Source: an uncultured Bacteroidales bacterium (GTDB lineage Bacteria > Bacteroidota > Bacteroidia > Bacteroidales > Paludibacteraceae). Taken from it: a DNA stretch of 64,000 bases. The stretch is taken from positions 248,001 through 312,000 of the forward strand of contig CAMKPZ010000003.1 of assembly GCA_946414805.1 (NCBI GenBank). Reading direction: 5' to 3'. The notes below the pieces were generated by a model, which had not been told where the DNA came from, did no database searches, and saw only the letters and a list, made by a program, of their open reading frames with translations. Positions 32,699-39,817 of this stretch are shown piece by piece. Position 1 is the stretch's first letter, and each line of letters opens with the position of its first letter. The position numbers were made by a program, and so were the translations under genes.

Positions 32699-33694
32699 CC
32701 TTATCGCCTGATTAGCCGTGATGACGACCATCTGCACGATATCCTGTACCTTGCATCCGCGGCTCAGGTCGTTCACCGGAGCGGCTATTCCTTGCAGGAT
32801 CGGACCTACGGCGTCTGCGCCGCTGAAACGCTCTACCAGCTTGTAACCGATGTTACCTGCCTGCAGATCCGGGAACACGAGCACATTAGCCTTGCCGGCA
32901 ACGGGACTGCCCGGCGCTTTGGTCTTCGCTACGCTCTCTACCAGCGCTGCATCGGCCTGCAACTCGCCGTCGAGCTGCAACTCGGGTGCCATCTCTTTCG
33001 CCAGTTTGGTTGCCTCGGCTACTTTGTCCACAAGCTCGTGTTTGGCACTGCCTTTGGTTGAGAACGAGAGCATAGCTACTCTCGGTTCGATGCCGGCGAT
33101 AGCGCGTGCCGTCTCGGCGGTCGAGATAGCGATCTCTGCCAACTGCTTGGCGTCCGGATTCGGGTTCACGGCGCAGTCTGCGAACAGCAGGAACCCGTTC
33201 TCACCCAACTGCTTGGCAGGGGTGAACATCAGGAACGCACCGCTCACAATCGAGCAACCCGGTTTGGTCTTCAGTATCTGGAAAGCGGGACGGATCGTGT
33301 CTGCCGTCGTGCCGCGTGCACCGGCTAACTCACCGTCGGCGTCGCCTGCTTTGATCATCAGACAGCCCAGATACAGCGGATCTTGCGCTTTCTTCTTCGC
33401 CTCTTCTTCCGTCATACCTTTCGCTTTGCGGAGCTCGAAAAGGAGGTTCGCATACTCCGGCATCTTCGGATCGCGGAGCGGATCTACGATCTTGGCGTCT
33501 TTGATGTACTCGTACCCTTTCTCGGCTGCCATACCCTGGATCTTCTCGGGGTCGCCAATCAAAATAAGCTGCGCAATCTTGTCTCTGAGCAAGATATTGG
33601 CAGCTTCCAGTGTACGGGGTTCGTCGCCTTCCGGCAACACAATGCGCTGCGGGTTCGCCTTCGCACGCGCAATCATCTGATTCAAAATGTCCAT
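32696..33694 (-). CDS. pta: Phosphate acetyltransferase
   Basis: A 332-residue enzyme converting acetyl-CoA to acetyl phosphate. It is the short form with only the catalytic PTA_PTB domain: ARAKANPQRIVLPEGDEPRT at the start, LGCLMIKAGDADGELAGA, then LSFSTKGSA, LQLDGELQADAAL and NVLVFPDLQAGNIGYK near the end. It is the first gene of the pta, four-helix-bundle, ackA, GH13, UbiA run, with a promoter at 33939-33969 and a long leader containing two repeat arrays. Confidence 0.95.
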   Translation of the reverse strand: MDILNQMIARAKANPQRIVLPEGDEPRTLEAANILLRDKIAQLILIGDPEKIQGMAAEKGYEYIKDAKIVDPLRDPKMPEYANLLFELRKAKGMTEEEAKKKAQDPLYLGCLMIKAGDADGELAGARGTTADTIRPAFQILKTKPGCSIVSGAFLMFTPAKQLGENGFLLFADCAVNPNPDAKQLAEIAISTAETARAIAGIEPRVAMLSFSTKGSAKHELVDKVAEATKLAKEMAPELQLDGELQADAALVESVAKTKAPGSPVAGKANVLVFPDLQAGNIGYKLVERFSGADAVGPILQGIAAPVNDLSRGCKVQDIVQMVVITANQAIR

Positions 33695-33714
33695 AATACT
33701 ATATTGTTTTAAAA

Positions 33715-33783
33715 ATTCTCAATTCCCAATTCCCAATTCTCAATTCTCAATTCTCAATTCTCAATTCTCAATTCTCAATTCCC
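33715..33783. repeat. CTCAATT array in the pta leader
   Basis: About nine units, the first as TTCCCAA variants, then TTCTCAA. It lies between the pta start and its promoter, so it would be in the mRNA leader. Confidence 0.9.
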
Positions 33784-33814
33784 CCCTCCCTCTTCTCTGT
33801 CTTTCTCGTTCATT

Positions 33815-33880
33815 AAGGGGGTGATAAGGGGGTGATTAGCGGGTGATTAGGGGGTGATTAGTGGGTCGTTAGTAGGACGA
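33815..33880. repeat. 11-bp tandem array (A/T)AGGGGGTGAT
   Basis: Five clear units and a sixth decayed one: AAGGGGGTGAT twice, TAGCGGGTGAT, TAGGGGGTGAT, TAGTGGGTCGT, TAGTAGG. It lies 126 bp upstream of the OmpA-gene -33 box and inside the pta leader. Confidence 0.85.
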
Positions 33881-33938
33881 CACCCTGCCGAAAAGCACCC
33901 GGAAGTTTCCGCAAACAACCCCTCTGCAAAATCTGCTG

Positions 33939-33969
33939 CAAATTTACAAAAAATATTCGATATGTGCAA
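33939..33969 (-). promoter_or_regulatory. Promoter of the pta-ackA operon
   Basis: On the minus strand TTG (33969-33967), 20 bp, TAAATTTG (33946-33939), matching TAnnTTTG. It implies a leader of about 240 nt. Confidence 0.6.
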
Positions 33970-34005
33970 TACCTGCTATAAAAAAAAGATTTTTTTGCTA
34001 AAATA

Positions 34006-34037
34006 TTTGCGTATGTGAAAAAAATGTTGTACCTTTG
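34006..34037 (+). promoter_or_regulatory. Promoter of the OmpA/LysM protein
   Basis: TTTG (34006-34009), 20 bp, TACCTTTG (34030-34037), 45 bp before the ATG. Confidence 0.8.
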
Positions 34038-34081
34038 CGCCCTGAATTGTGAATTTTGATAACCAATAATCTCTTTTTCTC

Positions 34082-35863
34082 ATGAAAAAAGGTTTGCTTA
34101 TAGGAATGCTTTTCTGCTTCTCTGCCGCGATGATGGCGCAGAGCGAGGGGGCTGTGCAGTCCCAGGATCCTGATTCTGTCAAGGGTGTTCACCCCTTCAA
34201 ACTCGAGCAGAACGAGAAGGGTATCAAGCCCGAGATCGCGCATTGGTCTATCATCCCGCATTTCGGCTTCAGCGCTTTCGACGGTGACTTCACCTCGGAG
34301 ATGAAGCATTGCGTGGCGGTTCCGTCGGTCGGACTGGGAGTGGAGTACAACTTCACGCCGGTCTGGAGCATCGGAGTAGAGTATATGTATGATATGTACA
34401 CCGTGACGGGCGCGCAGAACAACGCGGACACCCTTCTCACCGGACATATGCACAAGGCGGGAGCATACCTCTCTATGGATCTTATCAACCTTCTCTTCCC
34501 GCGTGCTACCAAGAAGGTCTTCTCGCTCATCCCCTATGTCGGCGGTGGTGCGGCGTTCTATAAGCGCGCCAAATACTATCAGGATGACCGTTGGTTCGAT
34601 GCGGAGCATGGTGTCTGGGTGAACCCCACTCACGGGAAAGGGCATACCGATACCTATATCAACGCCGATGGCGTGGTCGGACCCGAGCACGACAAGAGTT
34701 ACCGCGGAATCGGTTATGTGCAGGCTGGCGTTGCTTTGGATTTCAACCTCAACCGTACCCTCGCTTTAGGCTTGCGCGCGAACTATAGTTATTTCACGCG
34801 CGACTATGTCGATGGCCGTGGTTATCACAAACAGAGTGCTTCCTCCTATGCTTCCAAGAATAACGATGGTATCTTCGATGTCACCGCATATCTGCGCTTC
34901 AAGTTGGAGGCTGTCTCCAAGTCCCACCCGCGTAACTTGCCGTCTTACGATGCTTTCGACAAAATGCTTGCGGCTGCCAATCCGCAGCAGGTGCTGCCGC
35001 ATGACACCGTTATTATCCGTCATGACTCGGTCATCGTTCGCGAGGTTATTCGTGAGAAAGAGAAGAAACAACCGCGTATCTATAATGTTTACTTCGATAA
35101 TGACAAGGATGTCCTCCGTCAGGACGCTATGACTACTATCCAGGAAGCCGCTATGGCGATGGAGGAGGATCCGACGCTCTATGCAGTCGTTGTCGGCTAT
35201 TGCGACAACACCGGCTCGAAGGCGCATAACTATGACCTCGGCGACCGCCGCTCGAAGAACGTGAATAACGAACTCCTTGAGGAATACGGCATCCCGGCTG
35301 ATCATATCTACAACGCTGGTGTCGGTAAGATCGCTGCGCGCAAGGCTGCACGCTCTTTCGGCCCGAACAGACGCGTATCCATCCACCTCGTGGACAAGGA
35401 GACTTTCGAACTCATGAAACTCCAGTTGCAGGATAAGAACGAAGATCGTAACATGGACGAGTCTCAACCGGTTCTGTACGACAAGGCAAACACCATCCGC
35501 GTTCCGAAACTGGTAACTCCTGAGCTGGAAGAGCAACAGGTGGAGACCGTTCCCCTCTCTGAGTCCTCGCGCAAAGAAGAGAACCTCTTGGAGCAGTACA
35601 AAAAACGTACAGGCGATACGGTTATGGTAGAGAAAGGAATGACGCTCTCCAAACTCGCTCGTAAATACTACAACAACTCGCAATGCTGGGTGTTCGTCTA
35701 TATGGCTAATGCCGATAAGATGGCGAATCCGAACGACTTAAAGGAGGGAATGAAACTCATTGTTCCCGAACTGACAGCAGAAGAGTTGAAGATAACTCCC
35801 CCGGAGTGCTTGCGCCTCTATAGCATCACCGAGCACCGTAAACTGTCGGAGAACAAGAAATAA
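34082..35863 (+). CDS. Outer-membrane OmpA-family protein with C-terminal LysM-like domain
   Basis: 593 residues. Signal peptide MKKGLLIGMLFCFSAAMMAQ; a beta-barrel-like region (about 45-285, with SIGVEYMYD and FSLIPYVGGGAAFYKRA); an OmpA C-terminal peptidoglycan-binding domain (about 335-440, with IYNVYFDNDKDVLRQDA and NYDLGDRRSKNVNNELLEEY); and a LysM-like end (about 515-575, with VEKGMTLSKLARKYYNNSQC). The protein would tie the outer membrane to peptidoglycan at two points. Monocistronic with its own promoter. Confidence 0.88.
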   Translation: MKKGLLIGMLFCFSAAMMAQSEGAVQSQDPDSVKGVHPFKLEQNEKGIKPEIAHWSIIPHFGFSAFDGDFTSEMKHCVAVPSVGLGVEYNFTPVWSIGVEYMYDMYTVTGAQNNADTLLTGHMHKAGAYLSMDLINLLFPRATKKVFSLIPYVGGGAAFYKRAKYYQDDRWFDAEHGVWVNPTHGKGHTDTYINADGVVGPEHDKSYRGIGYVQAGVALDFNLNRTLALGLRANYSYFTRDYVDGRGYHKQSASSYASKNNDGIFDVTAYLRFKLEAVSKSHPRNLPSYDAFDKMLAAANPQQVLPHDTVIIRHDSVIVREVIREKEKKQPRIYNVYFDNDKDVLRQDAMTTIQEAAMAMEEDPTLYAVVVGYCDNTGSKAHNYDLGDRRSKNVNNELLEEYGIPADHIYNAGVGKIAARKAARSFGPNRRVSIHLVDKETFELMKLQLQDKNEDRNMDESQPVLYDKANTIRVPKLVTPELEEQQVETVPLSESSRKEENLLEQYKKRTGDTVMVEKGMTLSKLARKYYNNSQCWVFVYMANADKMANPNDLKEGMKLIVPELTAEELKITPPECLRLYSITEHRKLSENKK

Positions 35864-35887
35864 GGCACCCATGCCTTAAAATGGGGT

Positions 35888-35969
35888 CCCCGATGAACGC
35901 TAACGAAGTGCGTTCAGTGGGGAGAGCGGAGGCACAAGTTGCCCGTCCATTTAGCGAAGCGGTATGGAC
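35888..35969. repeat. Two hairpin elements upstream of the tRNA gene
   Basis: A 13-bp imperfect stem (35888-35900 with 35910-35922) around TAACGAAGT, and GTCCAT/ATGGAC (35945-35950 with 35964-35969) around a loop with AGCGAAGC. The loops resemble those of the 51-bp element at 9783. Confidence 0.55.
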
Positions 35970-35995
35970 AATGCAATCTTGCTGCCGAACGCGAG

Positions 35996-36070
35996 GGTCC
36001 TATAGCTCAGTTGGTTAGTAGCACCTGACTCATAATCAGGGGGTCCTTGGTTCAAGCCCAAGTGGGACCA
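35996..36070 (+). tRNA. tRNA with CAU anticodon (Ile2 or elongator Met)
   Basis: Acceptor arms GGTCCTA / TGGGACC pair fully with one G-U, anticodon stem CCTGA / TCAGG with loop CTCATAA (anticodon 36031-36033), and T-arm CTTGG / CCAAG with loop TTCAAGC. CCA is not encoded. It is not the initiator, since the anticodon stem lacks the three G-C pairs. Whether it is lysidine-modified tRNA-Ile or tRNA-Met is not certain. The D-arm has one base too many: GTTAGTAGC where GTTAGAGC is usual, which breaks or bulges one D-stem pair. Confidence 0.9.
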
Positions 36071-36105
36071 CAAGAGGAGAATAGCTCATCGCTGTTCTCC
36101 TCTTG
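36071..36105 (+). terminator. Hairpin terminator after the tRNA
   Basis: CAAGAGGAGAA / TTCTCCTCTTG form an 11-bp stem with further AGC/GCT pairing inside the loop. There is no long T-run. Confidence 0.7.
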
Positions 36106-36138
36106 CAATATATCTGTATACTGTAAGGGAAATCCCGC

Positions 36139-37659
36139 TTACCGGCTGCCGATCTGCTGAACGCGTTGCTCGAACGTATCACGGTTGCCCAGAGCGCCGT
36201 TCTTGATCTTCACGCGGTAGTTACTGATGGTGTTCGGACTGTAGCACAGCAGCTCGGCTATCTTGGCGGAACTGGTGATTCCGAGCAGAATGAGGGCGAA
36301 GATACGCATCTCGATCGTCAGACGCTCACCGGGCTTGGGCGTGATACGCGCTTCCGGTTTCAGCAACGCGTTGAACTCACTCACGAAATTGCCGTAGAGC
36401 GAAAGGAACGTGTCGTCGAACGAACGGTAGAAATTCTCCATCTCCCTGTCCATGAAGGCGGAGGCGTCTTTCTCGCCTGCCTTCCGGGCCATTGTCGTTA
36501 ACCGGCGGATATAATCGCTATAGACCTCTAAATAGCGGCATATATATTGCTCTTTCGCTTTGTTGGCTGCCTTCAGCTGCGCATTGGTCGTCGATAACTC
36601 GCTGTTCAGCCGCGACAGCTTGCGGTTCTGATGAATCGTGAGCACGGAGGCGAAAAAAAGCACGATGAGCGCTACCGCAAGGGCGGAGAGTGCGATAATC
36701 AGATGAACCGTCGAGCGGTGCAGCATGCGGTCGTATTCATTGTTGATCCTGTGTCCGAGGGCGTAGGTCTGCACGTAACGCGTAGGAGCATTGAAGAATG
36801 AAGCGTTCGTCAGCGTGTAGTCGCTGATCAGGTGGGCATGGCTGATATCCCCTTCTTCATAGCAGGTCCGCGCTACCAGCCATGACGAACCGTTGTCCGT
36901 GATCCCGCAACGCACATCGGTGATCGCCGAGCGAAGCAGCCATTCCAGCCGTTTCTCCGGGTCTCCGGCGGACTCATATAGCATCGCGTGGCCGTAAGCT
37001 AAGATAGCATACGGGTGTTCGTCCGGCTGCGTGCGGTTGATCAGATGCATGTTATATGCTATAGCGCTGTTCCAGTCGCCGCGGTCTTGTGCCCGGTAGA
37101 GATGCAGCCATAGATGGCTCTCTTCGCGGTCAACGGTGTCTTGCTCCAGCGCTACTAATAGAGAGTCGTAATAGTTCTTTGCCAGCGCTTCCCACTCCTG
37201 TGTCCCGTAGGTCGGCAGAAGAGAGGTGGTCGCCGCTTCGTTATAGAGCAGCCAGGCGGTCTTGTAACCCTCCACGCTATGGATCGAAGGTGCATCCGGA
37301 TGCTCTAACAGTGAGAAGGCGTTCGAGAAATGACCCGATGCGGAGAGCAACTGGATCATCCCTAAATAGGATTGCGTGCGTACCGGTTCCGCGGCATCGC
37401 GGAGAGGCGCGTAATAGACTTGCGCCGAATCGCTCTGGAAATGCTGGTATTCGCGCGCGATGGTTAGTCTCAACTCGTCTGTCTGAGGATGGATCCGGCA
37501 TAACGAATCGATCCTCGCCTGACGGCGGGCGATATATTTCCCGGACTGCGCGATCTCGCTCTCATAGACCGCCATCAGCGAATCAACCGTAGAGGAATGG
37601 GCGCTGAGCAGAGTGCAAGCGAGGAGCAGCGGCAGAAAGATGCTTAGTATCCGTTTCAT
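36139..37659 (-). CDS. DUF6377-like membrane regulator with C-terminal helix-turn-helix
   Basis: 506 residues: signal peptide (MKRILSIFLPLLLACTLLSA), a helical TPR-like periplasmic part, one transmembrane helix (LIIALSALAVALIVLFFASV), a coiled coil (LNSELSTTNAQLKAANKAKE) and a cytoplasmic end with a LuxR-like HTH (SSAKIAELLCYSPNTISNYR). This layout matches Bacteroidetes DUF6377 proteins, which would sense outside the membrane and bind DNA inside. The start at 37659 is chosen for its signal peptide; it overlaps the AKR stop by 4 bp, so the two are co-translated. The target is unknown; the nearby secreted-protein genes or PUL are possible. Confidence 0.82.
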   Translation of the reverse strand: MKRILSIFLPLLLACTLLSAHSSTVDSLMAVYESEIAQSGKYIARRQARIDSLCRIHPQTDELRLTIAREYQHFQSDSAQVYYAPLRDAAEPVRTQSYLGMIQLLSASGHFSNAFSLLEHPDAPSIHSVEGYKTAWLLYNEAATTSLLPTYGTQEWEALAKNYYDSLLVALEQDTVDREESHLWLHLYRAQDRGDWNSAIAYNMHLINRTQPDEHPYAILAYGHAMLYESAGDPEKRLEWLLRSAITDVRCGITDNGSSWLVARTCYEEGDISHAHLISDYTLTNASFFNAPTRYVQTYALGHRINNEYDRMLHRSTVHLIIALSALAVALIVLFFASVLTIHQNRKLSRLNSELSTTNAQLKAANKAKEQYICRYLEVYSDYIRRLTTMARKAGEKDASAFMDREMENFYRSFDDTFLSLYGNFVSEFNALLKPEARITPKPGERLTIEMRIFALILLGITSSAKIAELLCYSPNTISNYRVKIKNGALGNRDTFEQRVQQIGSR

Positions 37660-38612
37660 AGCACAGCGTGTAAGTTCGATTCTAATTGTGCTACGCTGCT
37701 GGCGCCTGCGAGTACGGAGGTGACGCCTGCTTGCGCTAATATCCATGCCAACGCCTCTTGCGCGATCGTGCGCCCGTGAGTCTCTCCCTCCGCCTGCAAC
37801 TCATGCAGGTACTGCAGCAGTTTGTCCGTTCGTGCCCACGGATGCAGGAAATGGTCTTTCGCCATCCGGCTGTCGGCGGGAATGCCCTCTAAATAACGGT
37901 CGGAAAGCAAACCCTGCGCCAGCGGCGAATAGGCGATAAACCCGATCCCCTGTTCGCGGCAGAAATCGAGGATCCCTTCCTCAATCGGTTTGCGGTGCAG
38001 CATGTTCAGCCGTCCTTGATAGATAAGGAGAGGCGCGTCATGCGCGCGCAGGTATTCCACCGCTTGCTTGAGCGGCTCTAACGGCCAGTTGGAGATTCCT
38101 AAATAGAGCGCCTTGCCGCTCCGCACGATATCTACCATCGCCTGCAGTGTCTCCTCAACCGGAGTGTCGGGATCGAAACGGTGCGAATAGAATAGATCCA
38201 CGTAGTCCAGACGCATCCGCTTCAGCGATTGGTCAAGGGATGAGATCAGATATTTGCGGCTGCCGTGGTCGCCGTATGGACCCGGCCACATGTCGTATCC
38301 CGCTTTCGTGGAGATGAAGAGCTCGTCGCGGTAACTCCGGAAATCATCATCCATCAGCCGGCCGAAAGTCTCTTCCGCGCTGCCGTAGGGAGGACCGTAG
38401 TTGTTTGCTAAATCAAAATGGGTGATGCCGTGGTCGAAAGCATAATGGGTGATGGCGCGGCTGCGTTCGTACGGATCGACGCCGCCGAAATTATGCCAGA
38501 AACCCAGACTCACTTTGGGTAACATCACGCCGCTGCGTCCGCAACGTGCGTAGAGTTGCTCCGATTGATCATACCGCGTCTCGGAGGCGGTATAGAGACC
38601 TTTGATATCCAT
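37656..38612 (-). CDS. Aldo/keto reductase
   Basis: A 318-residue NADPH-dependent oxidoreductase with the AKR barrel. FDLANNYGPPYGSAEE holds the catalytic Asp and Tyr, STKAGYDMWPGPYGDHGSRK the Lys, FYSHRFDPDTPVEE the His, and GVTSVLAGASSV the cofactor end. It resembles the YghZ/L-glyceraldehyde-3-phosphate reductase branch (GSRKYLISSLDQSLKRM), but the substrate is uncertain. First gene of a two-gene operon with the DUF6377-like regulator, from a promoter at 38673-38704. Confidence 0.9.
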   Translation of the reverse strand: MDIKGLYTASETRYDQSEQLYARCGRSGVMLPKVSLGFWHNFGGVDPYERSRAITHYAFDHGITHFDLANNYGPPYGSAEETFGRLMDDDFRSYRDELFISTKAGYDMWPGPYGDHGSRKYLISSLDQSLKRMRLDYVDLFYSHRFDPDTPVEETLQAMVDIVRSGKALYLGISNWPLEPLKQAVEYLRAHDAPLLIYQGRLNMLHRKPIEEGILDFCREQGIGFIAYSPLAQGLLSDRYLEGIPADSRMAKDHFLHPWARTDKLLQYLHELQAEGETHGRTIAQEALAWILAQAGVTSVLAGASSVAQLESNLHAVL

Positions 38613-38672
38613 ACGCTGTGTTTTTTTTCGGTTAGCTGTACTTACTAACCGGCTGTATTTGCTAATCGGCTA

Positions 38673-38704
38673 CAAAGGTACAACAAAAATTGCACATGCG
38701 CAAA
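38673..38704 (-). promoter_or_regulatory. Promoter of the AKR-DUF6377 operon
   Basis: On the minus strand TTTG (38704-38701), 20 bp, TACCTTTG (38680-38673). Confidence 0.8.
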
Positions 38705-38842
38705 TTTTTATACGTAAAAATGCAATATTGACATAGCAAAACAGGTATATTTATCGTACTTTTTTAGAGTCTTCGAAATACACAAATATCTGATAATCAG
38801 CAAATGCGATGATACATTTTGGTACTTTTTATGTATACGCAC

Positions 38843-38873
38843 TTGCGTATGTAAGAAAAATGCACTATCTTTG
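38843..38873 (+). promoter_or_regulatory. Promoter of the 38916-45281 secreted-protein genes
   Basis: TTG (38843-38845), 20 bp, TATCTTTG (38866-38873), 43 bp before the ATG. Confidence 0.8.
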
Positions 38874-38915
38874 CACCGCATTTCAATCAAAAATATCTAA
38901 TATCCATAAAACACC

Positions 38916-39788
38916 ATGAAGAAAATTTTCTCTTTTATTGCAATCATCTCTTTCAGTTTGATGAGTTATGCTACGGATTGGAGTAGCATCGAGTGGTTGG
39001 CGGATGGAGCCGGCGATGGTGCGTATGCCAATAAGTACAAGGTGGAGAAGGCTTTCGGTCAGAATGTGATCAACATCCAGAAGCCCGGCTTTGCTGCCGC
39101 ACCAGGTATCTACACCAATTTCCCGGCAGGCATCAGTTCCTGTTCGCTGGATGCCGCAGGCTATGTGATTGACGGAGCGGGAATGATCCTCTATCTCTCC
39201 GCCTTCACGGCGAAGGAGACGGCAGTCTCGGTGGAAGCCGGAGGCGTGACCTACGACTTCAAAGTCTTCTATGCCGATGGCACAGGAGACATCTCTGATG
39301 ATCCGGGAGACGAACCCGGGGATGAACCGCAGCACGGCGACCTCACACCCGCTACATTCTACGGCCGCGATGTAAAACCGGTTGCCGGATCAGATGTTAC
39401 TTTCGACTGGTCTATCACCCGCAATGCCGATGCCACGCTCACCTTCGAGATCAGCTGGACGGGCGACATCCCGGGCGTAGTGCCCCAGGTCAGCATCGAC
39501 GGCGTTTATACCACGCTCCCGATGCAGGGCACTCTGGCGCGCTTCACTACCAAAGAAACCTATACCGACGGTTCCAAACCGGCGATCTTCTTCCTCATCG
39601 CTTATACCGGCAATGCAGCACGTATCGATGTGGATTATACGGTGGGCGCAAGCAACACCAAACCCGGCGGTTCCGCCATTGACAACATCAATGCCCCTGC
39701 CAAAACCCGCAAGGTGATTGAGAACGGACAGATCCTTATCCTCAAGAACGGCATCCGTTACAACGCCCTCGGCACCGAGATACGGTAA
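38916..39788 (+). CDS. Secreted two-module protein with conserved C-terminal tail
   Basis: 290 residues with signal peptide MKKIFSFIAIISFSLMSYA. Residues about 20-125 are the INGAG-type module (INIQKPGFAAAPGIYTNF ... VIDGAGMILYLSAFTAKE) also found in the 14071 and 39818 proteins. After an acidic linker (DDPGDEPGDEPQ) comes a beta domain (about 145-255) that resembles the start of the next protein. The tail ends ENGQILILKNGIRYNALGTE then Ile-Arg. No catalytic residues. It is 29 bp upstream of the 39818 gene, so the two form an operon. Function unknown; probably surface-displayed. Confidence 0.78.
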   Translation: MKKIFSFIAIISFSLMSYATDWSSIEWLADGAGDGAYANKYKVEKAFGQNVINIQKPGFAAAPGIYTNFPAGISSCSLDAAGYVIDGAGMILYLSAFTAKETAVSVEAGGVTYDFKVFYADGTGDISDDPGDEPGDEPQHGDLTPATFYGRDVKPVAGSDVTFDWSITRNADATLTFEISWTGDIPGVVPQVSIDGVYTTLPMQGTLARFTTKETYTDGSKPAIFFLIAYTGNAARIDVDYTVGASNTKPGGSAIDNINAPAKTRKVIENGQILILKNGIRYNALGTEIR

Positions 39789-39817
39789 TAATGAAATAAC
39801 TTTTAAATACTAATATT

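Larger units (their letters stand above)
33695..34081. other. 387-bp divergent intergenic region
   Basis: Between pta (minus) and the OmpA-like gene (plus). It contains a CTCAATT array (33715-33783), an 11-bp tandem array (33815-33880), the pta promoter (33939-33969) and the OmpA-gene promoter (34006-34037). No coding sequence is seen. Confidence 0.8.
38613..38915. other. 303-bp divergent intergenic region
   Basis: It holds the AKR promoter on minus and the secreted-protein promoter on plus, about 140 bp apart. Between them is AT-rich sequence in which I see no gene. Confidence 0.7.

Noticed and set aside
30968..33783. CTCAATT arrays as CRISPR arrays
   Set aside because: Units are 7-8 bp and contiguous, with no spacers of constant length and no cas genes nearby.
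33815..33880. 11-bp array as replication-origin iterons
   Set aside because: No dnaA/rep gene, DnaA boxes or plasmid features nearby; the array lies between pta and an OmpA gene.
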